Below, one piece after another: positions 1 through 6,971 of a DNA stretch of 31,070 nt (positions are counted from its first letter, which is position 1; each line of letters begins with the position of its first letter). The DNA comes from JAEDES01 sp964470055 (GTDB taxonomy: Bacteria; Bacillota_I; Bacilli_A; RF39; UBA660): contig CAYXZZ010000009.1 in NCBI GenBank assembly GCA_964470055.1, positions 1 through 31,070 on the forward strand, written 5' to 3'. The translations under genes and the position numbers were made by a program. Under the pieces are notes generated by a model. It saw only the letters and a program-made list of their open reading frames with translations, had not been told where the DNA came from and did not search any database.

Positions 1-21
1 GTTATAACCAGACTTAAATAG
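1..21 (+). CDS. Possible 3' end of an upstream gene (partial)
   Basis: Only six codons and a TAG stop are visible in the frame starting at base 1. The main support is an intrinsic terminator immediately downstream, which implies that transcription arrives from the left. Function cannot be judged. Confidence 0.3.
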   Translation, partial: VITRLK

Positions 22-24
22 TAG

Positions 25-47
25 AACACCTTAACCGGTGTTTTTAT
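25..47 (+). terminator. Intrinsic terminator at left edge
   Basis: AACACC (25-30) pairs with GGTGTT (37-42) around a 6-base loop and is followed by a T-rich run. It probably ends the transcript entering from the left. The 200 bases between it and the recombinase gene are AT-rich and hold nothing else I can support. Confidence 0.6.
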
Positions 48-246
48 TTTGCTATAATTCAGAAACAGTATATTTCAACAAGTACTCTATGTTTGAATAT
101 AAGTATAAACGAAAACAATTGTTAATATTTATTCTAGTGATAACACTATTATTTAGTGAAAACATATGAAAAACAGGTTGAAAATATAAAAGAAAAGAAA
201 ATAAAGTTTTTGTTTATATTATAGAATTTTAAGAAAGGAAGATTTT

Positions 247-843
247 ATGGAATACGCTTATGTGAGAGCTAGTACGAATTCTGAAAAACAAGATTTAAGT
301 CGCCAAATAAGATTTGCTAAGAAATATAACATTAAAGATGAAAATATATTTCAAGAATATGCAAGTGGTGCTAAAAGAGACCGAAAGGAATTGAATAGAC
401 TATTGTCAATTATTAAAGAAGAAGATACTATCGTTTGCAGTGATGTATCAAGATTAAGTAGAAGTTTAAAACAACTTCTTGATTTGGTTGAGATTGCAAA
501 AGAAAAAAAATTAAGGTTAATATTTGGGGATGGGTTTACTTTAGATTGTAGAGGAAAATGGTCTATAATGACAGAAATGCAATTATTAACATTTGGACTT
601 GTTGCAGAAATGCAAAGACTGATGATTGTTGATGCTGTAGTTGATGGACTTGAAACGGCTCGTGAAAATGGACGAATTGGCGGTAGGCCTAAAACTGATA
701 TAAATAATATTCCAGAGTCATTTTATAAGTATTACCCAATGTATAAAAATAATCAAATAAATAAAAAAGAGTTTAGTAGATTATCTAAACTCTCATACCC
801 TAGCATTTATAAATATTTAGATATAGTTGAAAAAAAACAATAA
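247..843 (+). CDS. Small serine recombinase (resolvase/invertase family)
   Basis: 198 aa, the usual size for a Tn3-resolvase/DNA-invertase type enzyme that cuts and rejoins DNA through a serine-DNA link. The N-terminus reads YAYVRAST with the expected nucleophile at Ser9. The conserved arginine-rich stretch DVSRLSRS is present near residues 66-73, and the long helix (about 105-140) leads to GRIGGRPK, the usual link to the C-terminal HTH. The last 40 residues would be that DNA-binding part. AGGAAG lies about 5 bases before the ATG. It stands alone, convergent with a decayed XRE regulator. Whether it resolves or inverts DNA cannot be told; no matching crossover site was seen beside it. Confidence 0.85.
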   Translation: MEYAYVRASTNSEKQDLSRQIRFAKKYNIKDENIFQEYASGAKRDRKELNRLLSIIKEEDTIVCSDVSRLSRSLKQLLDLVEIAKEKKLRLIFGDGFTLDCRGKWSIMTEMQLLTFGLVAEMQRLMIVDAVVDGLETARENGRIGGRPKTDINNIPESFYKYYPMYKNNQINKKEFSRLSKLSYPSIYKYLDIVEKKQ

Positions 844-1101
844 TTAGTTGTTTCCGTCTTCTATATCTTCTGGTTCAATAAACATACATATCTATTTCAA
901 GTACTTGCGATAATTTCCAAGTAGTACCTAGTGAAAATGTTTGAAAAGTATTATTTTCCATGTTAGATATAAATTGTTTTGAATAAGTTGATTTATCTGC
1001 TAAATCTTGTTGTGTCATACCTTTTTCTTTTCTATATTTAGCAAGGTTCTCTTACCAACATAGTAATAAACATAATTTTCATCTTTTTTGCTGTATTTCA
1101 C
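844..1101 (-). pseudogene. Decayed XRE-family HTH regulator
   Basis: On the minus strand, GTG at 1099-1101 opens a frame (VKYSKKDENYVYYYVGK) that leaves the HTH frame near 1062. The next frame carries a classic XRE helix-turn-helix (ENLAKYRKEKGMTQQDLADK...FISNMEN). A second break near 890 separates it from the natural ending FIEPEDIEDGNN and a TAA at 844-846. At least two frameshifts are needed to rebuild one protein, so it is called a pseudogene. As an intact gene it would have been a repressor of about 85 aa, divergent from the PUA-like/nuclease genes it may once have controlled. Confidence 0.7.
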
Positions 1102-1164
1102 ATAAATCACCACTCTTACTAATATTGTCCCATATATTTTTTTGAACAAAGTGTCATAGTTCGT

Positions 1165-1206
1165 AGCACAAATTCTTAAATCCATGATATAATGAATTTA
1201 AGGTGG
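1165..1206 (+). promoter_or_regulatory. Promoter and ribosome site of the PUA-like/nuclease operon
   Basis: TATAAT at 1188-1193 is preceded by TG at 1185-1186, giving an extended -10. No good -35 is present, as is common for extended -10 promoters. AGGTGG at 1201-1206 precedes the ATG at 1216. The bases 1151-1169 form a loose inverted pattern (GTG...CAC) that could be a repressor site. Confidence 0.55.
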
Positions 1207-1215
1207 TGATAACTT

Positions 1216-1638
1216 ATGGAAATAAGGATAATTCCAATGTCTTTAAATGATGAAACTTTTGTAGGTAAAAGTATTGAAGAAATACAAAAATATTTTTTTA
1301 AAGATTATTTAATCAATGTTAGTAAGGGTTGGTATTATTATGGTAAAAGTGGATTAGAAGCAAGTTCTGGTGATTTATTATTATTTCAAATGAATAATCA
1401 AATAATTGCCTCTGCTATATTAGAAGATGTTATTCATTTTAGCAAACCTACTATTGATGGTAGTTCTGGTGCTTTAATACTTGATAGAAAAACAATTAAA
1501 ATATTTAAACCAATTACAAAAGAAGAACTATCTTCATTTATTAAAAATTTTGTATCTTTTAACCAAGTTAAGCAAAAGTTTAACATTATAGATGTAGACT
1601 TTTCATCATTAGAAAAGAGGATGAAGGATAATGGCTAG
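1216..1638 (+). CDS. PUA-like (ASCH/EVE-type) domain protein, putative
   Basis: 140 aa, cytosolic, no membrane segment. After a short N-terminal part, residues about 35-100 resemble the compact beta-barrel of PUA-like domains: a strand run GDLLLFQMNNQIIASAILED followed by a substrate-loop-like segment and IKIFKPITKEEL. Such domains often recognise modified bases in DNA or RNA. The gene overlaps the downstream nuclease by 8 bases, so the two are very probably translated together. The pairing suggests a reader of DNA modification that guides a nuclease, but the family call is by eye and the role is inference. It could equally be a regulatory partner of unknown binding activity. Confidence 0.5.
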   Translation: MEIRIIPMSLNDETFVGKSIEEIQKYFFKDYLINVSKGWYYYGKSGLEASSGDLLLFQMNNQIIASAILEDVIHFSKPTIDGSSGALILDRKTIKIFKPITKEELSSFIKNFVSFNQVKQKFNIIDVDFSSLEKRMKDNG

Positions 1639-2278
1639 CATTAAGTTCAACCCTATCAATGATCGGATTATTGATGAAATAATTAAGGGAAAAGAAAGCA
1701 TTAACTTTGAAAAAAGATTAATTAAAGATGATGAAAATTTAAAAGGAAGCTTTAACAAGTTAGTTGGTAATTTAACTACTATGACTTTAAGAAAATATAT
1801 ATCTAACATAATAAATTATCATGGATTAAATTATAAAGTTTCCAATTCTAATGCTTTTGTTAAAGGATGTCCTATCGAGTGGGATTTGATTATATTAAAA
1901 AGTAATGCAGAAGATATAAATAATACTAATGTTTTTGATATTAACGATTGTGTATGCTTATTAGAATTTAAAACAAGTGGTTTAATGCCTAATCAATATA
2001 AAAATATTGATAACACGTTTAAAACTCAATTTAATCATTTATATGCTTTGAGGAAAACTGCCAAAAAGAATATTCCTTTTGGATATATAACTTTTGCAGA
2101 AAGTATTGAATATTATGAAGGAACTTTAAAATATTTTGACGATATGAATGGATTAAATAATACAGCATTTGCTTTTTTGGATTATCAAGAATTGGATTTT
2201 AAAGATAAGAAAAAGTATATTGATGAATGTAATGATTTTGAAAAATATTTATTTGATTTATTAAGCCAAAGTAAATAG
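1631..2278 (+). CDS. PD-(D/E)XK superfamily nuclease, putative
   Basis: 215 aa. The segment IEWDLIIL places Asp85 at the end of one strand, and 27 residues later LLEFK gives Glu112 and Lys114. This D...ExK spacing and strand context is the signature of restriction-type PD-(D/E)XK nucleases. The N-terminal 60 residues are helical and charged; the C-terminal third is rich in aromatic and acidic residues. It overlaps the upstream PUA-like gene by 8 bases, and a membrane-anchored protein gene follows 26 bases later. No methyltransferase is present, so if it acts in defence it would be a modification-dependent or otherwise self-limiting system. Distant resemblance only; no name is assigned. Confidence 0.55.
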   Translation: MASIKFNPINDRIIDEIIKGKESINFEKRLIKDDENLKGSFNKLVGNLTTMTLRKYISNIINYHGLNYKVSNSNAFVKGCPIEWDLIILKSNAEDINNTNVFDINDCVCLLEFKTSGLMPNQYKNIDNTFKTQFNHLYALRKTAKKNIPFGYITFAESIEYYEGTLKYFDDMNGLNNTAFAFLDYQELDFKDKKKYIDECNDFEKYLFDLLSQSK

Positions 2279-2304
2279 CTAATAAAAGGTTAAGGTGTTT
2301 AAAA

Positions 2305-3366
2305 ATGTTGTTTAAAACCATAATTAAGTTTATTAAGGAAAATAAATTATTAACTATAGAATTGTTTGTACTATTCATAGTTGTTTTGGGAATTATAGTT
2401 TCATATATTCCAGATAAAAAGAATACAAAACAAGATAATACTGATATAAACGATAGTGTAAGTAACACAAATAAATCTAACGAAGGTTATTATTGGACTT
2501 CAACTGAAGATTATTTTTATGGATTTGATGAAGAAGATTTAATTATTCCTGATACATCTGTTGCATTTCAATTTTTAGATGATAACAAATGTTATATTGC
2601 TACAATAAATGGTGAAACAATATATTACAACAATCAAGTTTATAAATTAAAAAAATATCATGGATATCCAATAGAAAAACAAGGAGTTTGGTTTTCTAAC
2701 ATTGAAGAATGTACTTATCAAATAAAAGATAATCATATATATATAAGTCCACTTAATGATGATACAACATTATATAATGGTGAATATTCCAAAGATAAAG
2801 ACAAAATAGAAATAATTTGGAATGGTGAACATAAAAAAACAACTTATCATAATATAAAAATTAAAAACAATATTCTTTTCGGATATGAGTATATTTTAGG
2901 ATATGATGATATTTATGAATATAAAATTTTTGATTATGATGTTGATTCACATATTAGAGAACCAAACATAGGAATTGATTATGGAATTGGAATTGATGAG
3001 ATAATCAAACCTATATTATTAGAACAAAATTTGGATATAAGTATAGATGAATTTTGGAGTTTTAACGAAAGAATGTTAGATTTTGATTCATTGGAGTATC
3101 AAGCATTTTTTAATAGTGGTTTATATAATTATGATTCTTATATAACAATTGGTCTTAGGTCAAAAGGCATTGAACAAGTTAGGGGTAAAGTTTTAAAACT
3201 ATATGCACCAAAAAGAAAATTATCAAAAGATGAAGTTATTGATAAAATTTCAAAGGAAACAAATATTGCAAAGGAAAACATAGTTGTTCCTGATAAATTA
3301 AATTTTCAAGGGCAGGCTAATGTCTATATAACTTCAATGGAAGTTTTAAAGGATTATTTATATTAA
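2305..3366 (+). CDS. Membrane-anchored extracytoplasmic protein of unknown function
   Basis: 353 aa with one N-terminal membrane helix (about residues 16-36, LLTIELFVLFIVVLGIIVSY) after a short lysine-containing tail, so the bulk should lie outside the cell. Residues 37-60 are a polar Asn/Asp/Ser linker. The remainder is acidic and rich in Tyr, Ile and Asn, with several beta-strand-like stretches. The last 60 residues (KRKLSKDEVIDKISKETNIAKENI...) look like a separate small helical domain. No catalytic motif was recognised. It follows the nuclease gene by 26 bases with AAGGTG ahead of the ATG, so it may share that transcript. A bidirectional terminator follows the stop. Confidence 0.6.
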   Translation: MLFKTIIKFIKENKLLTIELFVLFIVVLGIIVSYIPDKKNTKQDNTDINDSVSNTNKSNEGYYWTSTEDYFYGFDEEDLIIPDTSVAFQFLDDNKCYIATINGETIYYNNQVYKLKKYHGYPIEKQGVWFSNIEECTYQIKDNHIYISPLNDDTTLYNGEYSKDKDKIEIIWNGEHKKTTYHNIKIKNNILFGYEYILGYDDIYEYKIFDYDVDSHIREPNIGIDYGIGIDEIIKPILLEQNLDISIDEFWSFNERMLDFDSLEYQAFFNSGLYNYDSYITIGLRSKGIEQVRGKVLKLYAPKRKLSKDEVIDKISKETNIAKENIVVPDKLNFQGQANVYITSMEVLKDYLY

Positions 3367-3369
3367 AAT

Positions 3370-3397
3370 AACGATAGATTAAGTTCTATCGTTTTAT
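3370..3397. terminator. Bidirectional terminator between convergent genes
   Basis: AACGATAGA (3370-3378) and TCTATCGTT (3385-3393) form a 9-bp stem with a 6-base loop, A-rich on the left and T-rich on the right. It serves the plus-strand membrane protein and the minus-strand HTH gene. Confidence 0.8.
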
Positions 3398-3870
3398 TTG
3401 TTTTCTAGTGAATATATTGGCCTTTTACTTCTTTTAGTATAAATTTTATGGTTTCTAAGAAATCTTCTAACAGCACTTTCACTTAATGAAATATTAAATA
3501 ATTTTTTTATTCTTTGGGTTGCTTCTTTATAGCTAATTGGGGTATTATGACTAAATTCCATAATTATTGGATTTTCTAATTCGCTATCTATAATATTTAA
3601 GCTTGATTTTTTATATTGATTTTTGTGAATAAATCTCATGCCTCCTATATTTTTATTTGGATTACTGTATTCCTTAACATAACTTATAATTGTTCTTTTA
3701 GATAATTTTGTTTCGTCCATTATTTCTTTAATACTTTTCCCTTCTGATTTAAGCAATATTACCTTTGCTTTTCTTTTTGCCCTAGGTGATGATTTATAGT
3801 TCTTTTTTAATATCACTCGATTTAATAAATCAATTCTATCTTTTGTTAATTCTATCTTTTGTTTACTCAT
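3394..3870 (-). CDS. IS630-type helix-turn-helix protein lacking a DDE domain
   Basis: 158 aa, basic. The order matches the N-terminal DNA-binding part of IS630/Tc1-like transposases: a helical segment with ARR-like spacing (RAKRKAKVILLKSEGKSIKEI), the recognition-helix region LSKRTIISYVKEY (about residues 58-70), and a second winged unit ending SESAVRRFLRNHKIYTKRSKR. In transposases the catalytic DDE domain would start here, but the frame stops 8 residues later. The start has a strong AAGGAG site and the gene has its own terminator, so it looks expressed. It is either a transposase remnant or a domesticated DNA-binding regulator of the element. Confidence 0.55.
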   Translation of the reverse strand: MSKQKIELTKDRIDLLNRVILKKNYKSSPRAKRKAKVILLKSEGKSIKEIMDETKLSKRTIISYVKEYSNPNKNIGGMRFIHKNQYKKSSLNIIDSELENPIIMEFSHNTPISYKEATQRIKKLFNISLSESAVRRFLRNHKIYTKRSKRPIYSLENK

Positions 3871-3970
3871 AAATAATTTCTCCTTAAAGTAGCAAATCTA
3901 TTGTAGCATGCAAATAAATAAAGTGCAAATCTTACGCATAATTTTTGTCGAAAATTGCAATTTTATATGT

Positions 3971-3995
3971 AAAAAGCCCTTATAAATAAAGGGTT
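3971..3995 (-). terminator. Minus-oriented hairpin terminator
   Basis: CCCTT (3977-3981) pairs with AAGGG (3989-3993), with extra flanking pairs, and on the minus strand it runs into TTTTT. No minus-strand gene ending here was found, so it may be a leftover or may block antisense transcription into the HTH gene's promoter. Confidence 0.4.
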
Positions 3996-4050
3996 CGTAG
4001 AAAAGTATGCTGATTTTCATAGTTAATATTGTCAAAAAGAGGTGATGGAT

Positions 4051-4113
4051 ATGAAAACATAGCATAAAAATAAAGTTGCAAGTTTAAATGCTTTATTAAG
4101 AGGAGTCGATTAA
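4051..4113 (+). pseudogene. Short leader-like reading frame interrupted by TAG
   Basis: ATG at 4051 has an upstream AGAGGTG, but the fourth codon (4060-4062) is TAG. The same frame then stays open for 16 codons (HKNKVASLNALLRGVD) to a TAA at 4111-4113 that directly abuts the ATG at 4114. The coupling to the next start suggests a former small gene in the RecA-like operon with a nonsense mutation. It is very short, so chance cannot be excluded. Confidence 0.3.
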
Positions 4114-4141
4114 ATGGAAAAAAAGCAAAGAATTAAGAAAA
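4101..4141 (+). promoter_or_regulatory. Ribosome site and original start of the RecA-like gene, out of frame
   Basis: AGGAG (4101-4105) precedes ATG 4114-4116, but that ATG's frame ends after 14 codons. The RecA-like frame is open back to 4100 and reads KKSKELRKLISSINK across this stretch, which looks like the true N-terminus. Removing one base in the A run 4118-4124 would join them. Confidence 0.55.
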
Positions 4142-5221
4142 TTGATATCAAGTATAAATAAATCAGAAGAAGAAAAACATCAAGTGATTCCTACTGAAAT
4201 AGAATCTTTAGATTATATACTTGGTGGTGGGATTGAACTTGGAAGTAAAGTTCAAATTGTTGCTGAATCGTCTACAGGTAAAAGTACTATTGCTCTTAAC
4301 ATTTGTAGAAACTTCTGTAAGAAGAATTTAAATGTGCTATATATTGATACTGAAAATTCTATTATAAAAGATTTACTTAAATCAACAAATTGTGAGCAGT
4401 ATTGCAATAATGAAGAAGATACTGATTGTGGAGATTTATTGTTGGTAAAAGAAAGTGAATTTAAACAAGTTAGCAAAATATTAGATAATTGTTTAAAAAC
4501 AAAACATTTCCATTTAGTTATAATTGATAGTTTAGCTAATTTAGTTAATGAATGTTACACAGATATAGATGGTAAAAAGAAAACTAAATCGGAAGTTAAA
4601 GATTTAACTAACAATAATACTAATTATGAATCAAGACCATTAAATTTATTCATAAATAAGTATTCTTCATTAGCAAAAGAATTTAATGTTGGAATGATTT
4701 ACATAAATCAGTATCGTAATAAGGTTGATCCTACAAAAGGTACAATACTAAAAGAATTTGGTATTAAAAGTGTAAGATATAACAGTGATATTATTATAAA
4801 AATCAAGAAAGATAAAGAAGAATATATATTAGATGAAAACAATATGATGATTGAAAATTCTGTTAAATCTTCTACACCCACTCAATTTACAAAATTAGTA
4901 TTTAACGTAGAAAAAAGTAACAAATTATTAACTGATACATCCGCAGATACTTATATTAAATATGGGTATGGCATTGATGAAATGTTGGATAAGATAACTA
5001 GTTTAATACGACAAAAAACTATTCATTATACTAATGGTTGGTATGAAATTAATTTAGAAGGAAATCCAGCAAAATTACAAGGTATGCAAGAATTAATAAA
5101 ATATGTTTTTAGAAACATTGAATTGTTCAAACTTAAATATTTTAGTAATGAAATTATTGACGATGGTTATAACTTTGTTGATGAAGAAGTTATTGAAAAA
5201 ATTAATCTAGATGATGATTAG
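4142..5221 (+). CDS. RecA-like recombinase/ATPase of a mobile element
   Basis: A RecA-fold ATPase that would bind DNA and promote strand pairing or repair. From the TTG at 4142 it is 359 aa. Walker A reads AESSTGKST (residues 41-49), the strand-end Walker B is HLVIIDSLANL (about 113-123), and the RecA-type NQYRNKVDP follows near residue 192. The loop after it lacks the paired glycines of chromosomal RecA, and the C-terminal 100 residues form a different tail ending in acidic residues. This matches phage/plasmid RecA homologues rather than the housekeeping copy. The real start is probably ATG 4114, now out of frame by one base, so the protein may be N-terminally shortened or poorly made. The TTG used here has no strong ribosome site. 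Confidence 0.75.
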   Translation: MISSINKSEEEKHQVIPTEIESLDYILGGGIELGSKVQIVAESSTGKSTIALNICRNFCKKNLNVLYIDTENSIIKDLLKSTNCEQYCNNEEDTDCGDLLLVKESEFKQVSKILDNCLKTKHFHLVIIDSLANLVNECYTDIDGKKKTKSEVKDLTNNNTNYESRPLNLFINKYSSLAKEFNVGMIYINQYRNKVDPTKGTILKEFGIKSVRYNSDIIIKIKKDKEEYILDENNMMIENSVKSSTPTQFTKLVFNVEKSNKLLTDTSADTYIKYGYGIDEMLDKITSLIRQKTIHYTNGWYEINLEGNPAKLQGMQELIKYVFRNIELFKLKYFSNEIIDDGYNFVDEEVIEKINLDDD

Positions 5222-5738
5222 TTAAAAGAGTTAGACTTAATTGTCGTATTGTCCAAGCAGTACCTATGGCCGAAAATCTTGGAATAGCAATAGTAGTAAA
5301 ACCATAAATAATAAAGTTATTTACTACTTTATTAAAAATATCTTCAAAAGAGTGAAAAAGAGTTTTGGATAAGGATGTTTTTAACCGGTTAAGTAGTTAG
5401 TAATACAAGACCGGTTAGAAACAAATGTTAAAAAGTATAATGAAAAGAAGTTTATAACATTATGTTAGAAAAGTCTAATCATTATATTATAAAAATACCC
5501 AAGTAGTTCATCGGATAGCATTGAAATACTAAGGTAGTTCAAAATGAACGTAAGAACATAACAGGTTAAGTTTAAGAGTATGAGTTAGAACGTTCCATGT
5601 GATGCAGAAAAGTTATTAAAAAGTACAGTAGTAATCAATTTATATAATGATAGCTAATGTAGTAACAAACTCATAAAAATGTAAAAGATGTGAAAGTTTT
5701 GTGCTTGGAATAATAATTTAAAGTTGGAGGAATTTTGT
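5222..5738 (+). other. 517-base non-coding stretch with short repeats
   Basis: No convincing gene: all frames are stop-rich. Just after the RecA-like stop, one frame stays open for about 25 codons (RVRLNCRIVQAVPMAENLG...), perhaps a gene remnant. ACCGGTTA occurs twice as a direct repeat (near 5392 and 5410), one copy inside a palindromic AACCGGTT. Variants of AAGTAGTT or AGGTAGTT recur near 5391, 5503 and 5532. AATAAAGT and ACTTTATT form an 8-bp hairpin near 5310-5335. The stretch could hold a structured RNA, an origin or a regulator-binding region; none can be assigned. Confidence 0.35.
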
Positions 5739-6329
5739 ATGGAAAAAAATATAGTAAAAACAAATGAAATGTTAGTATTAGAGAATCAATTAGAAATATG
5801 TCGAGAAGAATTATATCATTGTAAAATGAGAGAACTTGAATGCTTTTGCAGTAGCTTTAAAGAAATGATTGTTAAGTGCTTGATGTTAGAAAAGAGTTAT
5901 GATTTAACAATGGCTGATGAAGTAAGTTGGTTTGAGTTAGGTCATACAAAATATGGCGATATTCAAACATTTATGTTGGATAGCATTCAAGTAGTCAAAA
6001 GATTTTGCAATACATTATCTAATGACTTATCAAATAATTTAATCAAGGGGTTGTTTAATAAGAAAAGATACATTGACTCAATCTCGCATTGTTTAAATTT
6101 ATTTAAAATTTTAGTAAAAACTGCTAATAATATAGAATGTAATTTACAAGATGCTATTGATAGAGGTCGTCCAAATGGAATTGATGATGTAGCAATGGCT
6201 GAATTTAAAGATATGTTAAAACATTCACTGTCATTTTTAGAAAAGATGACAAACAATTATGAATATAGTTCTTTAAGAATGACAATAGATGCTATTGAAA
6301 GAATAAGAGAAGAATACAAAAATTTTTAA
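5739..6329 (+). CDS. Hypothetical element protein, helical
   Basis: 196 aa from ATG 5739, chosen because GGAGG (5726-5730) lies 8 bases before it; an in-frame TTG at 5724 overlaps that site and is rejected. The protein is almost wholly alpha-helical, with a coiled-coil-like N-terminus (LENQLEICREELYHCKMRELE), many cysteines, and a long C-terminal helix pair (about 150-196). No membrane segment and no known motif. It is followed after 17 bases by a second small helical gene with its own ribosome site, probably one operon. Probably an accessory protein of the mobile element. Confidence 0.6.
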   Translation: MEKNIVKTNEMLVLENQLEICREELYHCKMRELECFCSSFKEMIVKCLMLEKSYDLTMADEVSWFELGHTKYGDIQTFMLDSIQVVKRFCNTLSNDLSNNLIKGLFNKKRYIDSISHCLNLFKILVKTANNIECNLQDAIDRGRPNGIDDVAMAEFKDMLKHSLSFLEKMTNNYEYSSLRMTIDAIERIREEYKNF

Positions 6330-6346
6330 TATAGGAGATGTAAAAT

Positions 6347-6648
6347 ATGGAAGAAAATATAAATAAGTTAGAAGATGTTATCAACTACACATTAGTGGAA
6401 GATATGCAAGATGCTAGTAATGAAATGCTATGGGATGCACAAGAGGCATTAGGTGACATATTAAAGAAAAGACTTATAAATTGTTATACCAGAGTCCTTG
6501 CTTTGATGAAATTAGAAATGAGTTACAAAAGGATAACATAGATGTTGAAAAGATTTCTAGTTTAGTTGATAAATTAGACAACTTAATTAGCAATTTTGAC
6601 AATGAAGAAGATGATGATGAATACTATGAAGATGATGAATATTGTTAA
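6347..6648 (+). pseudogene. Small acidic helical protein gene with one frameshift
   Basis: ATG 6347 has a clear GGAG site. The first frame encodes MEENINKLEDVINYTLVED... to about GDIL near 6462 and then would end at 6541. Another frame, open from 6457 to TAA 6646-6648, continues naturally with KEKTYKLLYQSPCFDEIRN and a strongly acidic tail (EEDDDEYYEDDEY). Adding one A in the run near 6463-6470 gives a single protein of about 100 aa. Called broken on that basis; the intact form would be a small acidic partner of the preceding gene. Confidence 0.6.
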
Positions 6649-6769
6649 TTCCGTGTCAGTATTAGCAAAAATTATCAAATTATATAATTATAGTATGGGT
6701 TATTATACTCTGCTATGTTAGTGTTGCGGTGAATTGATGGCATACAACTGCACCATTATTTATAGTTAT

Positions 6770-6795
6770 AACTACCCTATGGAATAGGGAGTTTT
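6770..6795 (+). terminator. Hairpin, possible weak terminator
   Basis: CCCTAT and ATAGGG pair around GGA (core 6775-6789), extended by AACT/AGTT, followed by TTTTCG. The T-run is short. The rest of 6649-6857 has only small dyads (AGTAT/ATACT near 6695; AATCTT-T-AAGATT near 6812) and no gene; these may be operator sites ahead of the recombinase operon. Confidence 0.45.
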
Positions 6796-6857
6796 CGCAG
6801 AAATATAGTCAAATCTTTAAGATTATGCACATAGTCTTAACTAGGAGGCATATATTT

Positions 6858-6947
6858 GTGAAAGTCATTAGTCATTTTAACGATGAAGGACCAACTATTC
6901 AAAAGTTAATTGAAGAATTGCTATTAGAATGTTGTTCTAGTAATTAA
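6858..6947 (+). CDS. 29-residue protein upstream of the large recombinase
   Basis: AGGAGG (6843-6848) lies 9 bases before GTG 6858. The product is VKVISHFNDEGPTIQKLIEE followed by LLLECCSSN. The excellent ribosome site, a complete small helical product and the 24-base gap to the recombinase start argue for a real gene. Short proteins of this kind often sit directly before large serine recombinases in Gram-positive elements; a role in controlling recombination direction is conceivable but not shown. Confidence 0.55.
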   Translation: MKVISHFNDEGPTIQKLIEELLLECCSSN

Positions 6948-6971
6948 ATAATAAAGATGGGAGGGATATTT

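Noticed and set aside
247..843. The small serine recombinase as the enzyme that flips the 18.2 kb segment
   Set aside because: The sites have a 7-base centre typical of tyrosine recombinases rather than the 2-base core of serine invertases, and the gene is 17 kb away in another element.
4117..4125. A-AAA-AAG slippery site at the RecA-like start as programmed -1 frameshifting
   Set aside because: The heptamer is in phase, but a -1 shift leads to a stop after three codons. The RecA frame needs +1.
915..5270. Similar words CCAAGTAGTACCTA (about 919) and CCAAGCAGTACCTA (about 5253) as a repeat pair
   Set aside because: Only about 14 bases with a mismatch, one copy inside the XRE coding remnant; likely chance.
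5987..6256. An 89-residue minus-strand open frame
   Set aside because: Lies entirely within the plus-strand gene at 5739, with no start signal or recognisable product.
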